Positions 6,345-15,844 of a stretch of 31,989 nucleotides of DNA are shown one piece after another. The stretch covers positions 1 to 31,989 of the forward strand of contig CAJTKA010000038.1 in NCBI GenBank assembly GCA_910576815.1. The letters are read 5' to 3'. A program made the position numbers and the translations under genes. The notes beneath the pieces are model-generated. The model ran no database searches and was not told the origin of the DNA. It saw nothing but the letters and a program-made list of their open reading frames with translations. Origin of the DNA: an uncultured Lachnospiraceae bacterium (GTDB taxonomy: Bacteria > Bacillota > Clostridia > Lachnospirales > Lachnospiraceae). The stretch's first letter is position 1; each line of letters opens with the position of its first letter.

Positions 6345-9300
6345 ATGGTAGTGGATGAGATTTTAGACGGCAAATTTCATGTGGACGACGGTTCTCTGGA
6401 CTTTTCCAGCCCGCGAGTCAATCTGTCCCTTCGGGCAGACGGGATCTGCGAGGGCTCTTTTTTCGTGTACGGACCGGATGGGCTTTTGACGGAAGGACGG
6501 GTGGCAGCCTCTGACCTTCGCATGGAATGTGTGACAAAGCGTTTCGGCGGCAGTGAGGATGAGATTTTTTACCGTTTTAACGCTGCGGGCATGGAAGCGG
6601 GGGAGGAGGTCTCCGGCTTCTTTCATATCATCTCCAACAGGGGGGAGTATTATCTGCCTTTTCAGGTAAAGGTCGAGTTGGGGGAGATCGATTCGAGCCT
6701 CGGGGAGATCCGCAATCTTTTTCATTTTACAAATCTTGCCAGGAGCAATTTTGAGGAGGCGGTAAAGCTTTTTTACAGCCCGGTTTTTCGACAGGTCTTC
6801 TCCGGGCATGACAGGCAGTATTTAGCTGCCTATAAGGGGCTTGCTTCGACGCCCGGAAATGTTCATAACGTGGAGGAGTTTCTCTTAGAAATCAACAAGA
6901 AAAAGCTGATGGAATACGTCCCGGAGGAGAGTGAGATCCGTATTGAGGATCCTTTGGAAGATATGCGTTACGCCCTTGTGATCCATCGGAACGGATGGGG
7001 GTATACGAATCTGCAGATCCGGACGGAGGGCGATTTTTTGAAGCCGGAGGAGGAGACGGCAGACGACGTTTCCTTTTTGGGGAACGTCTACCGTCTGTAT
7101 TATCATATCGAAACGGAGAAGCTGCATGACGGATGCAATTTTGGCGCGATCCTGCTGATCAGGGAGAGCGAGACGACGAGGGTGCCCGTCACCGTGGTGC
7201 GGCATATGCCGGACAGGCGGCACACGGCGATCAGACGGGAAAAGAAGCAGCTCACCGTGCAGTTGATGACCTATTATCAGGCGCACCGCCTGAAAAAGAT
7301 CGGAAAGACGACCTGGCTTGCCGAGACCAAAAAGCTGCTTGACAGGATGGAACAGCTCGACGACAGGGATATTGCCGTAAAGCTGTTTCAAAGTCAGATG
7401 CTTCTCTCGGGAGAGCGGGACAATGAAGCGAAGTGGCAGATCGAGAAGCTGAGAGGTGCCGCGGAAGCGGAGCGGGAAAAAAGTCCGGCACTATGGTGCT
7501 ATTATCTGTATTTGACTACATTAGTCAATGACGATGATGCCTATGTGGATGAGACGGCGGAGAAGGTACGGCATATTTACGAGCGCAGGAAGGGAGACTG
7601 GCGGATTGCCTGGCTGCTTTTGTATTTGTCGGAGGAATATACGGAGAGTCCTTCCCGCAGATGGATGTTTTTGGAGGAGTTGTTTGCAAGGCGGTGTACC
7701 TCGCCGATGCTTTATATGGAGGCATGGAATGTTGTCTGTATGAACCCTGCCATGCTGCGGAAGCTGGATCTGTTTGAGGAAGAAATATTGACTTACGCGG
7801 TCAAATATAAGCTGATGCAGGAAGACGTCCTGCTTCAGGTGGTGTATCTTGCCGGGCAGAAGCGGGGGTATTCCGAACGGCTGGTGCGCATTTTGAAGGG
7901 CTGCTATGAACAGCTTGCCCACAGGGAGGTGCTGCACGAGATCTGCACGCAGTTCATCAAAGGCAACCGTTTCGGCGCGGATTACTTTTCCTGGTATCAG
8001 GCGGGGGTGGAGGAGAATCTCAGGATCACCCGACTGTATGAATCCTATATGATGTCGCTTCCGGCGGATTACGACGGCGACCTGCCGCAGATGGTGCTCA
8101 TGTATTTTGCCTACAGGAGCGATCTGCCCTGGGAGGCGACCGCCCGCCTTTATGCCTATGTACACAGGCGGCGGGAGGCATTGGGGGAAATTTACGCGAG
8201 TTATTTGGCGGCAATGGAACTTTTTGTGCGTGAACAGATTAGGCGCGGCAGGATCAACCGCGACCTCGCCTATCTCTACACGCAGTTTGTGGAGCTGCCC
8301 ATGATCGACGAGGAGTGTGCAAGAGCCCTGGTCTCCCTGCTTTTTATGCGGGAAGTGAGGACGCAGAGCGAGCGGGTAAAGGAAGTGTTGCTTGCCTATC
8401 CCTGTCGGGCGGATATCAGGCGTTACCCGCTCACGGATGGAAAAGCTTATGTGCCGGTTTATGAGAACGGCTGCAAGATCCTTTTGGGGGACGGGCAGGG
8501 GAACTGCTTTACGCAGAGTCTCACCTGCGAGGCGGAAGCGCTGATGCGCCCCGGGAAGCTGGCGCAGCTGATTTCGCCTTTTGTGAGGAACCATTTGGGC
8601 TATGCGGTCTATGCCTGTTATGAGCGCCCGCATACTTTTGCCGTGCAGGAGGAGAATGCGGACCTCTTTGTGCTGCTCTCACGTTCGGAGCGGATCGAGG
8701 AGGAGGAGCGGAAAAAGATCCGTCGTATGCTGGTGGACTTTTATTATGAGAAGGACAGGATGCGGGAGCTGGACGAGTATTTGCTCTCCCTGCGACCGGG
8801 AGATGTAAAGCGGGAAGACCGCGGCGAAGTCATCCGCTGTCTGGTGAACCGCGGTATGTATGAGGAGGCTTATACCTGGATCGAGCGCTTTGGACCATAT
8901 GATGCGGATGCGAAGACGCTCCTAAAGCTCGGCAGCAGGCTGCTCCATCTGTTCAAGTCACAAGAGGTCGAGGCGGATCCGCTGCTGACCGGGATGCTCT
9001 TTTACGTGATGAAAAAGGGCAAATATGACGATAACAGTCTGGAATACCTGATACAGTGGTTCTTTGGCACGATCAAGGAACTGCGGGATATCTGGCAGGT
9101 GGCAGAGTCTTTTGGCGTGGACACCTATAAGCTGAGTGAACGAATGCTTTTGCAGATGCTATATACGGGCGCCCATGTGGGGGAAAAGCTGGAGATTCTC
9201 AGATCCTACAGCCTAAACGGCGGCAGCGACAGGGTGCGGGCGGCTTTTTTGTCAGCCTGCTGTTATGATTTTCTGGTACATGAGGAGATCACGGACGTTT

Positions 9301-9905
9301 ATGTGTTTGAGAGCGTACAGCAGCTCTATCGCGAAGATGTGTCATTCCATCCCGTCTGTAAGCTTGCTTATCTGCGTTTTTACGCGGACAAGGAGCGGAC
9401 GGCACAGATCGAGAAGGTCTGCGGCGATTTTTTGGAGACGCTGCTTGCGAGGGGGATCGTGATGCCCTTTTATCGCGGTTATTTTGGCAGTGCGGTACAG
9501 CTGTCAGCGTATCTGGATAAGACCATGGTTGAGTATCGGACGAGGCCGGGCAGTCTTGTGACCATCCATTACCTGCTGCAGAGCGGCAAAAACGACGGGC
9601 AGGAGTATACGCACGAGGAGATGCGGGATATGTTTGGCGGCATCTATGTTAAGGATTTCATTCTCTTTTTCGGAGAGAAGCTGCAATATTACATTACGGA
9701 GGAGTCTGAGACGGGAGAGCAGGTGACCCAGAGCAGTGTCGTTTCCAAGAGTGAGGCCGGGGAGGACGGGCTTGCCGGGCGGTTCAGCATCCTGAATGAT
9801 ATCATGATCGGCGAGACTCTGCAGGATTACAATACGGTGGAAGACCTGCTCTTTACCTATTTCAGACAGGAGCACATGACGGAGCAGATATTTACATTAA
9901 GATGA
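6345..9905 (+). CDS. Giant helical-repeat protein, DUF5717-type
   Basis: About 1186 residues from the ATG at 6345. The frame is open back to TTG at 6309, and neither start has a visible ribosome binding site, so the N-terminus is uncertain. The first 130 residues look like beta-sandwich domains (NLSLRADGICEGSFFVYGPDG, EEVSGFFHIISNRGEYYLPFQV). The rest is almost wholly helical, with repeated Trp/Tyr/Leu-rich helices, like an alpha-solenoid. No signal peptide or membrane span is seen. I recall this as the Lachnospiraceae DUF5717 family, which sits next to DUF5716 as it does here. The next gene begins 17 bases after its stop. Function unknown; a scaffold for the actin/Hsp70-fold neighbour is inference. 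Confidence 0.75.
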   Translation: MVVDEILDGKFHVDDGSLDFSSPRVNLSLRADGICEGSFFVYGPDGLLTEGRVAASDLRMECVTKRFGGSEDEIFYRFNAAGMEAGEEVSGFFHIISNRGEYYLPFQVKVELGEIDSSLGEIRNLFHFTNLARSNFEEAVKLFYSPVFRQVFSGHDRQYLAAYKGLASTPGNVHNVEEFLLEINKKKLMEYVPEESEIRIEDPLEDMRYALVIHRNGWGYTNLQIRTEGDFLKPEEETADDVSFLGNVYRLYYHIETEKLHDGCNFGAILLIRESETTRVPVTVVRHMPDRRHTAIRREKKQLTVQLMTYYQAHRLKKIGKTTWLAETKKLLDRMEQLDDRDIAVKLFQSQMLLSGERDNEAKWQIEKLRGAAEAEREKSPALWCYYLYLTTLVNDDDAYVDETAEKVRHIYERRKGDWRIAWLLLYLSEEYTESPSRRWMFLEELFARRCTSPMLYMEAWNVVCMNPAMLRKLDLFEEEILTYAVKYKLMQEDVLLQVVYLAGQKRGYSERLVRILKGCYEQLAHREVLHEICTQFIKGNRFGADYFSWYQAGVEENLRITRLYESYMMSLPADYDGDLPQMVLMYFAYRSDLPWEATARLYAYVHRRREALGEIYASYLAAMELFVREQIRRGRINRDLAYLYTQFVELPMIDEECARALVSLLFMREVRTQSERVKEVLLAYPCRADIRRYPLTDGKAYVPVYENGCKILLGDGQGNCFTQSLTCEAEALMRPGKLAQLISPFVRNHLGYAVYACYERPHTFAVQEENADLFVLLSRSERIEEEERKKIRRMLVDFYYEKDRMRELDEYLLSLRPGDVKREDRGEVIRCLVNRGMYEEAYTWIERFGPYDADAKTLLKLGSRLLHLFKSQEVEADPLLTGMLFYVMKKGKYDDNSLEYLIQWFFGTIKELRDIWQVAESFGVDTYKLSERMLLQMLYTGAHVGEKLEILRSYSLNGGSDRVRAAFLSACCYDFLVHEEITDVYVFESVQQLYREDVSFHPVCKLAYLRFYADKERTAQIEKVCGDFLETLLARGIVMPFYRGYFGSAVQLSAYLDKTMVEYRTRPGSLVTIHYLLQSGKNDGQEYTHEEMRDMFGGIYVKDFILFFGEKLQYYITEESETGEQVTQSSVVSKSEAGEDGLAGRFSILNDIMIGETLQDYNTVEDLLFTYFRQEHMTEQIFTLR

Positions 9906-9922
9906 CATGAGGATAACGGTTT

Positions 9923-11236
9923 ATGTTTTTGGAGCGCAAAGAGGACGATAAACCGCATAAGGGAAGCGTATTTGTGGGCTACGATCTGGGGGAGCGGTAT
10001 GCCCAGATCAGCTACTGCTTCTTTGAGAAAAGTGAAGTGGAGACGCTTGCTCCCGTGGCTGGGACAAAGCAGTACAATATCCCGGCAATGTTATGTAAAC
10101 GAAAAGGAACGAAACAGTGGCTCTACGGCAAGGAAGCTGCGGAACATGCAGGGGAGGAAGACCTGCTTCCGGTGGAGGGACTGCTAGCCCTGGCGAGGGA
10201 GGGAAAGGAACTGGCCCTTGACGGGGAGAGCTTTGATCCGACAGCGCTTCTGACCCTGTTTGTCAAAAGGAGTTTGGGGCTGCTTAGCATCATTGCCCCT
10301 GTAGAGGAGATCGATGCCTTTATGATGACGGTCACGCGTATGGATGACTGCATGGTGGAAATCCTGTTACAGGTGGCAGCGAATTTGAATCTCGAGACGG
10401 AACGCATCTTTTTCCAGAGCCATACGGAGAGCCTTTATGCCTATATGCTGTATCAGCCCTCGGAACTGTGGGCATACCATACGCTTGTTTGCGAGCACGA
10501 CGGGAGCAGACTGCGGACCTACCGCATGACCTGTAATAAACGGACAACACCCATCGTCACATTGATCGAGGAACAGCTCTTTGAGACGCTGCCGATTCCT
10601 GGCAAAGATGGGGCGGAAACAATCAGGGAGGATGCGTTTCGGCTGGCGGACGAGCGGTTTTTGGAGATTTTACAGGACTTATGCGAAGGGCGCATCGTTT
10701 CTTCAGCTTATCTTTTGGGAGACGGTTTCAGGGAAGAATGGCATAAGGATTCCTTGCGGTTTTTGTGTAAAAACAGGAGAGTGTTTCAAGGCAACAATCT
10801 GTTCAGTCAGGGAGCGGTCTATAGCCTGATTGAGAAATGGGATCCAAGCGATGCGGGGAAGGAGCATATCTTCTTAGGGGAGGATAAGCTCAAAGCGAAC
10901 ATCGGTATGCGCCTTCTGCGCAGGGGAAAGGAATCTTATTACGCGCTTTTGGATGCAGGCGAAAACTGGTATGAGCTTCACAAGAGCTGTGAGATTTTAC
11001 TGAGAGAGGATGACAGGACGATCTCTTTTGTGATTACGCCTCTTACGGGGAAAAATCCGCAGACAAAGGAAATCACCCTCACAGGGGCAAAAAACACGGG
11101 CGCGCCCTTTACCAGATATGTGCTGGAGGTTTCCATGGCCTCCGCAGATTTGGTGCAGGTGGTGGTCACAGATCTGGGACTGGGGGAGTTTTTCAAGGCG
11201 GACGGGCGCAAATGGGAGGAATCGTTTTCGATTTGA
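9923..11236 (+). CDS. Actin/Hsp70-fold protein, DUF5716-type
   Basis: A 437-residue protein with GAGGAT about 10 bases before the ATG. The layout suggests the actin/Hsp70 ATPase superfamily: a phosphate-1-like strand-turn near the N-terminus (FVGYDLGERYAQISY), a second phosphate-like turn (VCEHDGSRLRTYRM, about 190) and an adenosine-like segment (SSAYLLGDGF, about 260). The C-terminal part ends in DLGLGEFFKADGRKWEESF, which looks like a chaperone-style beta substrate domain. I recall the family as DUF5716. The assignment to the fold rests on these short motifs. It is the second gene of the block and is probably co-expressed with the giant protein before it and the TPR protein after it. The native function is not known to me. 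Confidence 0.7.
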   Translation: MFLERKEDDKPHKGSVFVGYDLGERYAQISYCFFEKSEVETLAPVAGTKQYNIPAMLCKRKGTKQWLYGKEAAEHAGEEDLLPVEGLLALAREGKELALDGESFDPTALLTLFVKRSLGLLSIIAPVEEIDAFMMTVTRMDDCMVEILLQVAANLNLETERIFFQSHTESLYAYMLYQPSELWAYHTLVCEHDGSRLRTYRMTCNKRTTPIVTLIEEQLFETLPIPGKDGAETIREDAFRLADERFLEILQDLCEGRIVSSAYLLGDGFREEWHKDSLRFLCKNRRVFQGNNLFSQGAVYSLIEKWDPSDAGKEHIFLGEDKLKANIGMRLLRRGKESYYALLDAGENWYELHKSCEILLREDDRTISFVITPLTGKNPQTKEITLTGAKNTGAPFTRYVLEVSMASADLVQVVVTDLGLGEFFKADGRKWEESFSI

Positions 11237-11272
11237 TCACGGTGAGGAAAAGAGCGCAGAAATGGAGTAATC

Positions 11273-12121
11273 ATGAGCAGCAAGGTGATCCTGGGGACGG
11301 GCAGGCGGGCCGCGCATCCCTATTATGTGGAAAGATTTTATGTAAACCTATATTCCGTAGAAGAACTCTGCTTCCTGCTGGTGGATAAGGCGGCGCTTTT
11401 GGATGCGGAGATCATGAAGCGGGATCTGTTGCGGTGGCTGGAGGCACAGTGCGGCTTAAGCGAGCTGGCGCATATGCTGGAGGCGCTTTTGAATCGCAAG
11501 GGATCGGCGGCTGCCTTTGCGGGAGCGATCCTTTCCTATGTGAACATCTACCCGGCGGAGACGGTCAGGCGCACGGAGGAGATCGTACGGGGCAACGAAG
11601 GCTTGAACCCCTACGAGCGGCTGGGAGCGAGGGCTGACTATCTGTTCGGAGAAAAGCGGTATCTGGCGGCATTGCAGCAGTACCAAAGTCTGGCGCTTAC
11701 GATTCCTGAAACCGAGAAGCTTCTGCTTGGACGGATCTATCACAATATGGGGGCAGCGTATGCGGGGATGTTTTTGTATGAGCAGGCGGCGGACTGGTTT
11801 ATGAAGTCTTACGAGACCGACGGTAAGCGGGAAGGGCTTGTGATGTATCTGGCGGCGCTGCGTATGGGAAAGCAGGAAAAGGCATATATAGACTTTATCG
11901 CGGAACATCCGGAGTACCATGAGATGTCTTTGGAAGTGGAACGGATGGTGAAACGGGCGGAGGGATCGTTTGAGGGCTCGGATGAAAACAGGATGTTAGT
12001 CACCTATCAGGTGATGAAGGAGGAGGGGGCAGCAGCGCTTGGCAGCAGCACGCCTTACTATGAAGAAATCGGAGAGCTGACGGCAGGGCTTCGGGAGAAG
12101 TACCGCCGGAGTATGAGATAA
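11273..12121 (+). CDS. TPR-containing protein of the DUF5717/DUF5716 block
   Basis: A 282-residue soluble protein; GGAG lies about 8 bases before the ATG. The N-terminal third is helical (VEELCFLLVDKAALLD, LRWLEAQCGLSELAHMLEALL). Residues of about 115-190 look like tetratricopeptide repeats: ARADYLFGEKRYLAALQQYQSL and IYHNMGAAYAGMFLYEQAADW keep the W/L-G-Y-A-P-type spacing. There is no signal peptide or membrane span. TPR units normally bind partner proteins, so a connector between the actin/Hsp70-fold protein and the membrane protein encoded next is plausible but inferred. It sits 36 bases after the previous gene and 35 before the next, in the same orientation. I know no name for the family. 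Confidence 0.75.
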   Translation: MSSKVILGTGRRAAHPYYVERFYVNLYSVEELCFLLVDKAALLDAEIMKRDLLRWLEAQCGLSELAHMLEALLNRKGSAAAFAGAILSYVNIYPAETVRRTEEIVRGNEGLNPYERLGARADYLFGEKRYLAALQQYQSLALTIPETEKLLLGRIYHNMGAAYAGMFLYEQAADWFMKSYETDGKREGLVMYLAALRMGKQEKAYIDFIAEHPEYHEMSLEVERMVKRAEGSFEGSDENRMLVTYQVMKEEGAAALGSSTPYYEEIGELTAGLREKYRRSMR

Positions 12122-12156
12122 AAACGCACCATAGACCATAGGAAGGAAGAAAAGAT

Positions 12157-13335
12157 ATGGGCTTACTAAAACGATTATTGGACAGGTTCCGCAGGAATTA
12201 CGACGAGTACGAAGAAGAATGGGACGAGGAGGAAGCCCCCCGCGAGATCGATTTTAGCAACAGGGAGCAGAGAAACGACTATGTCAAAAACTGCCTGGAA
12301 AAGATGGCAGAGGCGACCAAAGAGCTGGAAAACCTGAACTTCGAGTACAATATGGTCACTTCCTACTTAAAAGACATGGAGGAGATCGAGGCGCTTCCGC
12401 CCGAGGAGGGTGAGCAGCTGAAAGACTGTGCGAGACGGGTTTCCCTGTTGCAGGACAGAAAGACCGACTTCATGGGACGTCCCCGAAGGATCACGGATGA
12501 AAAGTTTCGCATGATCGAGCGCATGGAGGACGAAGTGGAGGAGGGGATTGCCAAACTGACGGAGGCGGAAAATTACCACGAACTGATTCGCAAGGACTTA
12601 AGCCGTCTGGATGGTGAGCGGCATGCCTATCTTTACCGCAAGAGCGAGGTCATGCGCCTCATTTCGGACACCAGAGGCATGGCGGTGATCTGTGTGACGG
12701 CGCTGGGATTGTGCGTGCTCCTGCTTTTGTTTTTACAGTACTTTCTGGAAATGGATACGAAGATGGGGTATCTGCTTACGGCGGGCGCGGCGGCAGTGAT
12801 GCTCACCCTGATCTATATCAAGCATATGGATGCCAAGCGGGAACTAAGGCGCGTGGAGACGGGAATCAATCGAATCATCCTTTTACAGAACAAAGTGAAG
12901 ATCCGCTATGTCAACAATACAAATCTCTTGGAATATCTTTATATGAAGTACGGTGTGTCGGAAGCAAAGGAATTGACGCAGTTGTGGGAGAACTACCGCG
13001 TCGAAAAGGAGGAACGGGAGAAATTCAGAAAAGCCGAGCTTGACCTTGACTACAGCGAGCAGGAGCTTTTGCAGATCCTCAAATGCTATCAGGTGCAGGA
13101 TCCCGCGATCTGGCTGCATCAGACGGAGGCCATTCTCGATCCGAAGGAGATGGTCGAGATCAGACACAACCTTATCATCCGCAGGCAGTCTTTGCGCAGG
13201 CGCATGGATTATAACAGGGAAGTGGTGGCGGGCACTTCACAGAGAGATATCAAGGCGCTGGTAGAGCGGTATCCGAAGTATGCAAAGGAAATCATGCAGA
13301 CGGTCGAGGAATACGAGCAGAAGTTCAATGCCTGA
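12157..13335 (+). CDS. Two-TM coiled-coil membrane protein of the block
   Basis: A 392-residue protein with GGAAGGAAG before the ATG. A very acidic N-terminus (DEYEEEWDEEEAPRE) leads into a long coiled coil (about 35-170). Two membrane spans (about 174-197 and 203-222) are joined by a short turn, so both long coiled-coil arms should face the cytoplasm. A second helical arm (about 225-390) follows. This suits a membrane anchor or tension sensor for the soluble partners encoded just upstream. It ends 25 bases before purB, so purB is likely read from the same transcript. The protein family is unknown to me; the topology call is from hydrophobicity alone. Confidence 0.75.
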   Translation: MGLLKRLLDRFRRNYDEYEEEWDEEEAPREIDFSNREQRNDYVKNCLEKMAEATKELENLNFEYNMVTSYLKDMEEIEALPPEEGEQLKDCARRVSLLQDRKTDFMGRPRRITDEKFRMIERMEDEVEEGIAKLTEAENYHELIRKDLSRLDGERHAYLYRKSEVMRLISDTRGMAVICVTALGLCVLLLLFLQYFLEMDTKMGYLLTAGAAAVMLTLIYIKHMDAKRELRRVETGINRIILLQNKVKIRYVNNTNLLEYLYMKYGVSEAKELTQLWENYRVEKEEREKFRKAELDLDYSEQELLQILKCYQVQDPAIWLHQTEAILDPKEMVEIRHNLIIRRQSLRRRMDYNREVVAGTSQRDIKALVERYPKYAKEIMQTVEEYEQKFNA

Positions 13336-13360
13336 AAAGCAGGCGGAAAGGAAAATGCAG

Positions 13361-14812
13361 ATGAGTACAGACAGATATGTGAGCCCCTTGTCGGAGCGGT
13401 ATGCAAGTAAGGAGATGCAGTATATTTTTTCCCCGGATATGAAGTTTCGCACCTGGCGGCGGTTGTGGATCGCGCTGGCGGAGACGGAGATGGAGCTGGG
13501 GCTGTCCCAGAACGGCAAGCCCGTGATTACGCAGGAACAGATCGACGAGTTAAAAACCCATGCGGAAGACATCAATTACGACGTGGCCAAGGCCAGGGAA
13601 AAGGAAGTGCGCCACGACGTGATGAGCCATGTCTATGCGTACGGACAGCAGTGTCCCAAGGCGGCAGGCATCATCCATCTCGGCGCGACCTCCTGCTATG
13701 TGGGGGATAATACGGACATCATCGTCATGCGCGAAGCAATGAAACTGGTGAAGAAAAAGCTGGTGAACGTGATTGCGGAACTGGCAAACTTCGCGCAGGA
13801 ATACAAGGATCTGCCGACACTGGCCTTTACCCATTTCCAGCCGGCCCAGCCTACCACGGTTGGAAAACGGGCGACCCTCTGGGCGCAGGAGTTTTGTCTG
13901 GACTTAGAAGATCTGGACTATGTGCTGGGGAGCCTGAAACTTCTTGGGTCCAAGGGCACCACGGGCACACAGGCATCTTTTCAGGAGCTTTTTAGCGGCG
14001 ACCAGGAGACCATTGACAGGATCGATCCCATGATCGCGGCCAAGATGGGCTTTGAAAAATGCTATCCTGTTTCGGGACAGACCTATTCCCGCAAGGTGGA
14101 CACCCGCGTGTGCAACATTTTAGCGGGCATTGCGGCTTCGGCTCACAAGATGTCCAACGATATCCGCCTGCTCCAGCACTTAAAAGAGGTGGAGGAACCT
14201 TTCGAGAAGAGCCAGATCGGTTCTTCGGCCATGGCTTACAAGAGAAATCCCATGCGCAGCGAGCGCATCGCCTCCCTTGCGCGGTTTGTGATGGTGGATG
14301 CCTTAAATCCGGCGATCACTTCCTCTGTGCAGTGGTTTGAGCGGACGCTGGACGATTCGGCGAATAAGCGGCTCTCCATTCCCGAGGCGTTTTTGGCGGT
14401 GGACGGGATTCTGGATCTGTGCCTGAATGTGGTGGATGGCCTGGTTGTATACGATAAAGTGATAACAAAGAGACTTATGAGCGAACTGCCTTTCATGGCG
14501 ACGGAGAATATCATGATGGACGCCGTCAAACAGGGCGGCAACAGACAGGAATTGCATGAGAAGATCAGAGAACTTTCGATGATCGCTGGCGCGAATGTGA
14601 AGCGGGAGGGAAAAGAGAATAACCTGTTAGAACTGATCGCGGCTGACCCGGCCTTCAACATGAGCCCGGAAGACCTGCAAAAGACCATGGAGCCCTCTAA
14701 CTATGTGGGGCGTGCGCCTTTGCAGGTGGAGAAATTTATAACAGAGATCGTAAATCCGATCCTGGAGGAAAATAAGGAGCTCTTAGGCGTGACGGCAGAG
14801 ATCACAGTCTAG
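13361..14812 (+). CDS. purB: Adenylosuccinate lyase
   Basis: A 483-residue fumarate-lyase superfamily enzyme. It cleaves SAICAR to AICAR plus fumarate in IMP synthesis and adenylosuccinate to AMP plus fumarate. The family signature GSSAMAYKRNP (about 287-297), holding the mobile-loop catalytic serine, is intact, as are the HLGATSCYVGDN region near residue 105 and the THFQPAQPTT loop near 160. I chose the second ATG (MSTDRYVSPLSERYAS) because AAAGGA sits 8 bases before it; an ATG 6 bases earlier is too close. Length matches the clostridial enzyme. It follows the four-gene block without a visible promoter and is not next to other purine genes; purA lies 8 kb downstream. Confidence 0.96.
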   Translation: MSTDRYVSPLSERYASKEMQYIFSPDMKFRTWRRLWIALAETEMELGLSQNGKPVITQEQIDELKTHAEDINYDVAKAREKEVRHDVMSHVYAYGQQCPKAAGIIHLGATSCYVGDNTDIIVMREAMKLVKKKLVNVIAELANFAQEYKDLPTLAFTHFQPAQPTTVGKRATLWAQEFCLDLEDLDYVLGSLKLLGSKGTTGTQASFQELFSGDQETIDRIDPMIAAKMGFEKCYPVSGQTYSRKVDTRVCNILAGIAASAHKMSNDIRLLQHLKEVEEPFEKSQIGSSAMAYKRNPMRSERIASLARFVMVDALNPAITSSVQWFERTLDDSANKRLSIPEAFLAVDGILDLCLNVVDGLVVYDKVITKRLMSELPFMATENIMMDAVKQGGNRQELHEKIRELSMIAGANVKREGKENNLLELIAADPAFNMSPEDLQKTMEPSNYVGRAPLQVEKFITEIVNPILEENKELLGVTAEITV

Positions 14813-14837
14813 CGGTGTGAGAAGGTAAGGAACCAAA

Positions 14838-15749
14838 ATGAAAAAGGAAGATGATTTTGAACGGGTCGCGATGCGCGTTTCCACGGTCAGCATCATTGCG
14901 AATGCCGTTTTGACAGTCTTTAAGCTATTGGCCGGTGTGCTGGCGCATTCCGGGGCCATGATTTCCGATGCGGTGCATTCGGCGTCGGACGTATTCAGCA
15001 CCATCGTGGTCATGGTCGGTATCCGCATTTCGCGAAAGGAATCCGACAAGGATCATCCCTACGGACACGAGCGTATGGAGTGTGTGGCGGCGATCGTGCT
15101 TGCCACGATCCTTGCGGCTACGGGTCTTGGCATCGGCTACACGGCGATTTCTCAGATCATGGGGGGAGATGTTTCCACCCTGGCAGCGCCCGGGGTGCTT
15201 GCCCTGATAGCGGCGGTCATTTCCATCGTGGTGAAGGAGGCAATGTACCAGTATACAAGGATCAATGCCAAGCGCATCGACTCCGGCGCGCTGATGGCGG
15301 ATGCCTGGCATCACCGCTCCGACGCGCTTTCTTCCGTTGGCGCGCTCATTGGTATCGGCGGTGCAAGACTCGGCTTTCCGATTTTAGATCCCGTGGCCAG
15401 TGCGGGGATCTGCCTTTTTATCGAAAAGGCGGCCTATGAGATCTTTATGGATGCGATAGATAAGATGGTAGACAAGGCGTGCGATGAGGAGACGGAAAGT
15501 GCGCTTAAGGACTGTGCTATGGCGCAGGAGGGGGTGCTTGGTGTCGATCTTTTGCATACCAGAGTGTTTGGCAATAAAATTTATGTGGATATTGAAATTC
15601 GTGCGGACGGGGAGGAGACGCTTCGACGTGCCCATGAGACGGCGGAGCGGGTGCACGATGCCATAGAAAAAGAGTTTCCCCGGGTGAAACATATCATGGT
15701 GCATGTGAATCCGGCAGAAGCACGCAGGGGAAGTAAGGCAGACACATAG
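14838..15749 (+). CDS. Cation diffusion facilitator (CDF) metal transporter
   Basis: A 303-residue inner-membrane antiporter that exports divalent metal in exchange for protons. The six-helix core is visible, with metal-site motifs HSASD in TM2 (about 49-53) and HHRSD in TM5, both of HxxxD form, plus the loop motif HPYGHER. The last 90 residues form the cytoplasmic dimerisation domain (ESALKDCAMAQEGVLGVDLLHTRVFGNKIYVDIEI). An HxxxD pair in both helices is usual for zinc-type CDF proteins, whereas manganese types more often have DxxxD, so zinc or a related metal is my inference. It begins 25 bases after purB and is followed by the promoter of the signalling operon. Confidence 0.92.
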   Translation: MKKEDDFERVAMRVSTVSIIANAVLTVFKLLAGVLAHSGAMISDAVHSASDVFSTIVVMVGIRISRKESDKDHPYGHERMECVAAIVLATILAATGLGIGYTAISQIMGGDVSTLAAPGVLALIAAVISIVVKEAMYQYTRINAKRIDSGALMADAWHHRSDALSSVGALIGIGGARLGFPILDPVASAGICLFIEKAAYEIFMDAIDKMVDKACDEETESALKDCAMAQEGVLGVDLLHTRVFGNKIYVDIEIRADGEETLRRAHETAERVHDAIEKEFPRVKHIMVHVNPAEARRGSKADT

Positions 15750-15767
15750 GGCTGAGCAGGCAATTTC

Positions 15768-15796
15768 TTGACATGGCAGTAAAATTGTAATATGGT
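15768..15796 (+). promoter_or_regulatory. SigA-type promoter for the signalling operon
   Basis: TTGACA (15768-15773), a 17-base spacer and TATGGT (15791-15796). The distance to the kinase start is about 48 bases. Confidence 0.65.
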
Positions 15797-15844
15797 AATG
15801 ATGTATGTTTAGATTTCATATCCCGCTCTGATATGGAGGGTAGC

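Noticed and set aside
7521..8633. A 370-residue minus-strand frame inside the giant gene
   Set aside because: It is fully antisense to a well-supported gene, has Pro/His/Arg-rich shadow composition and no binding site.
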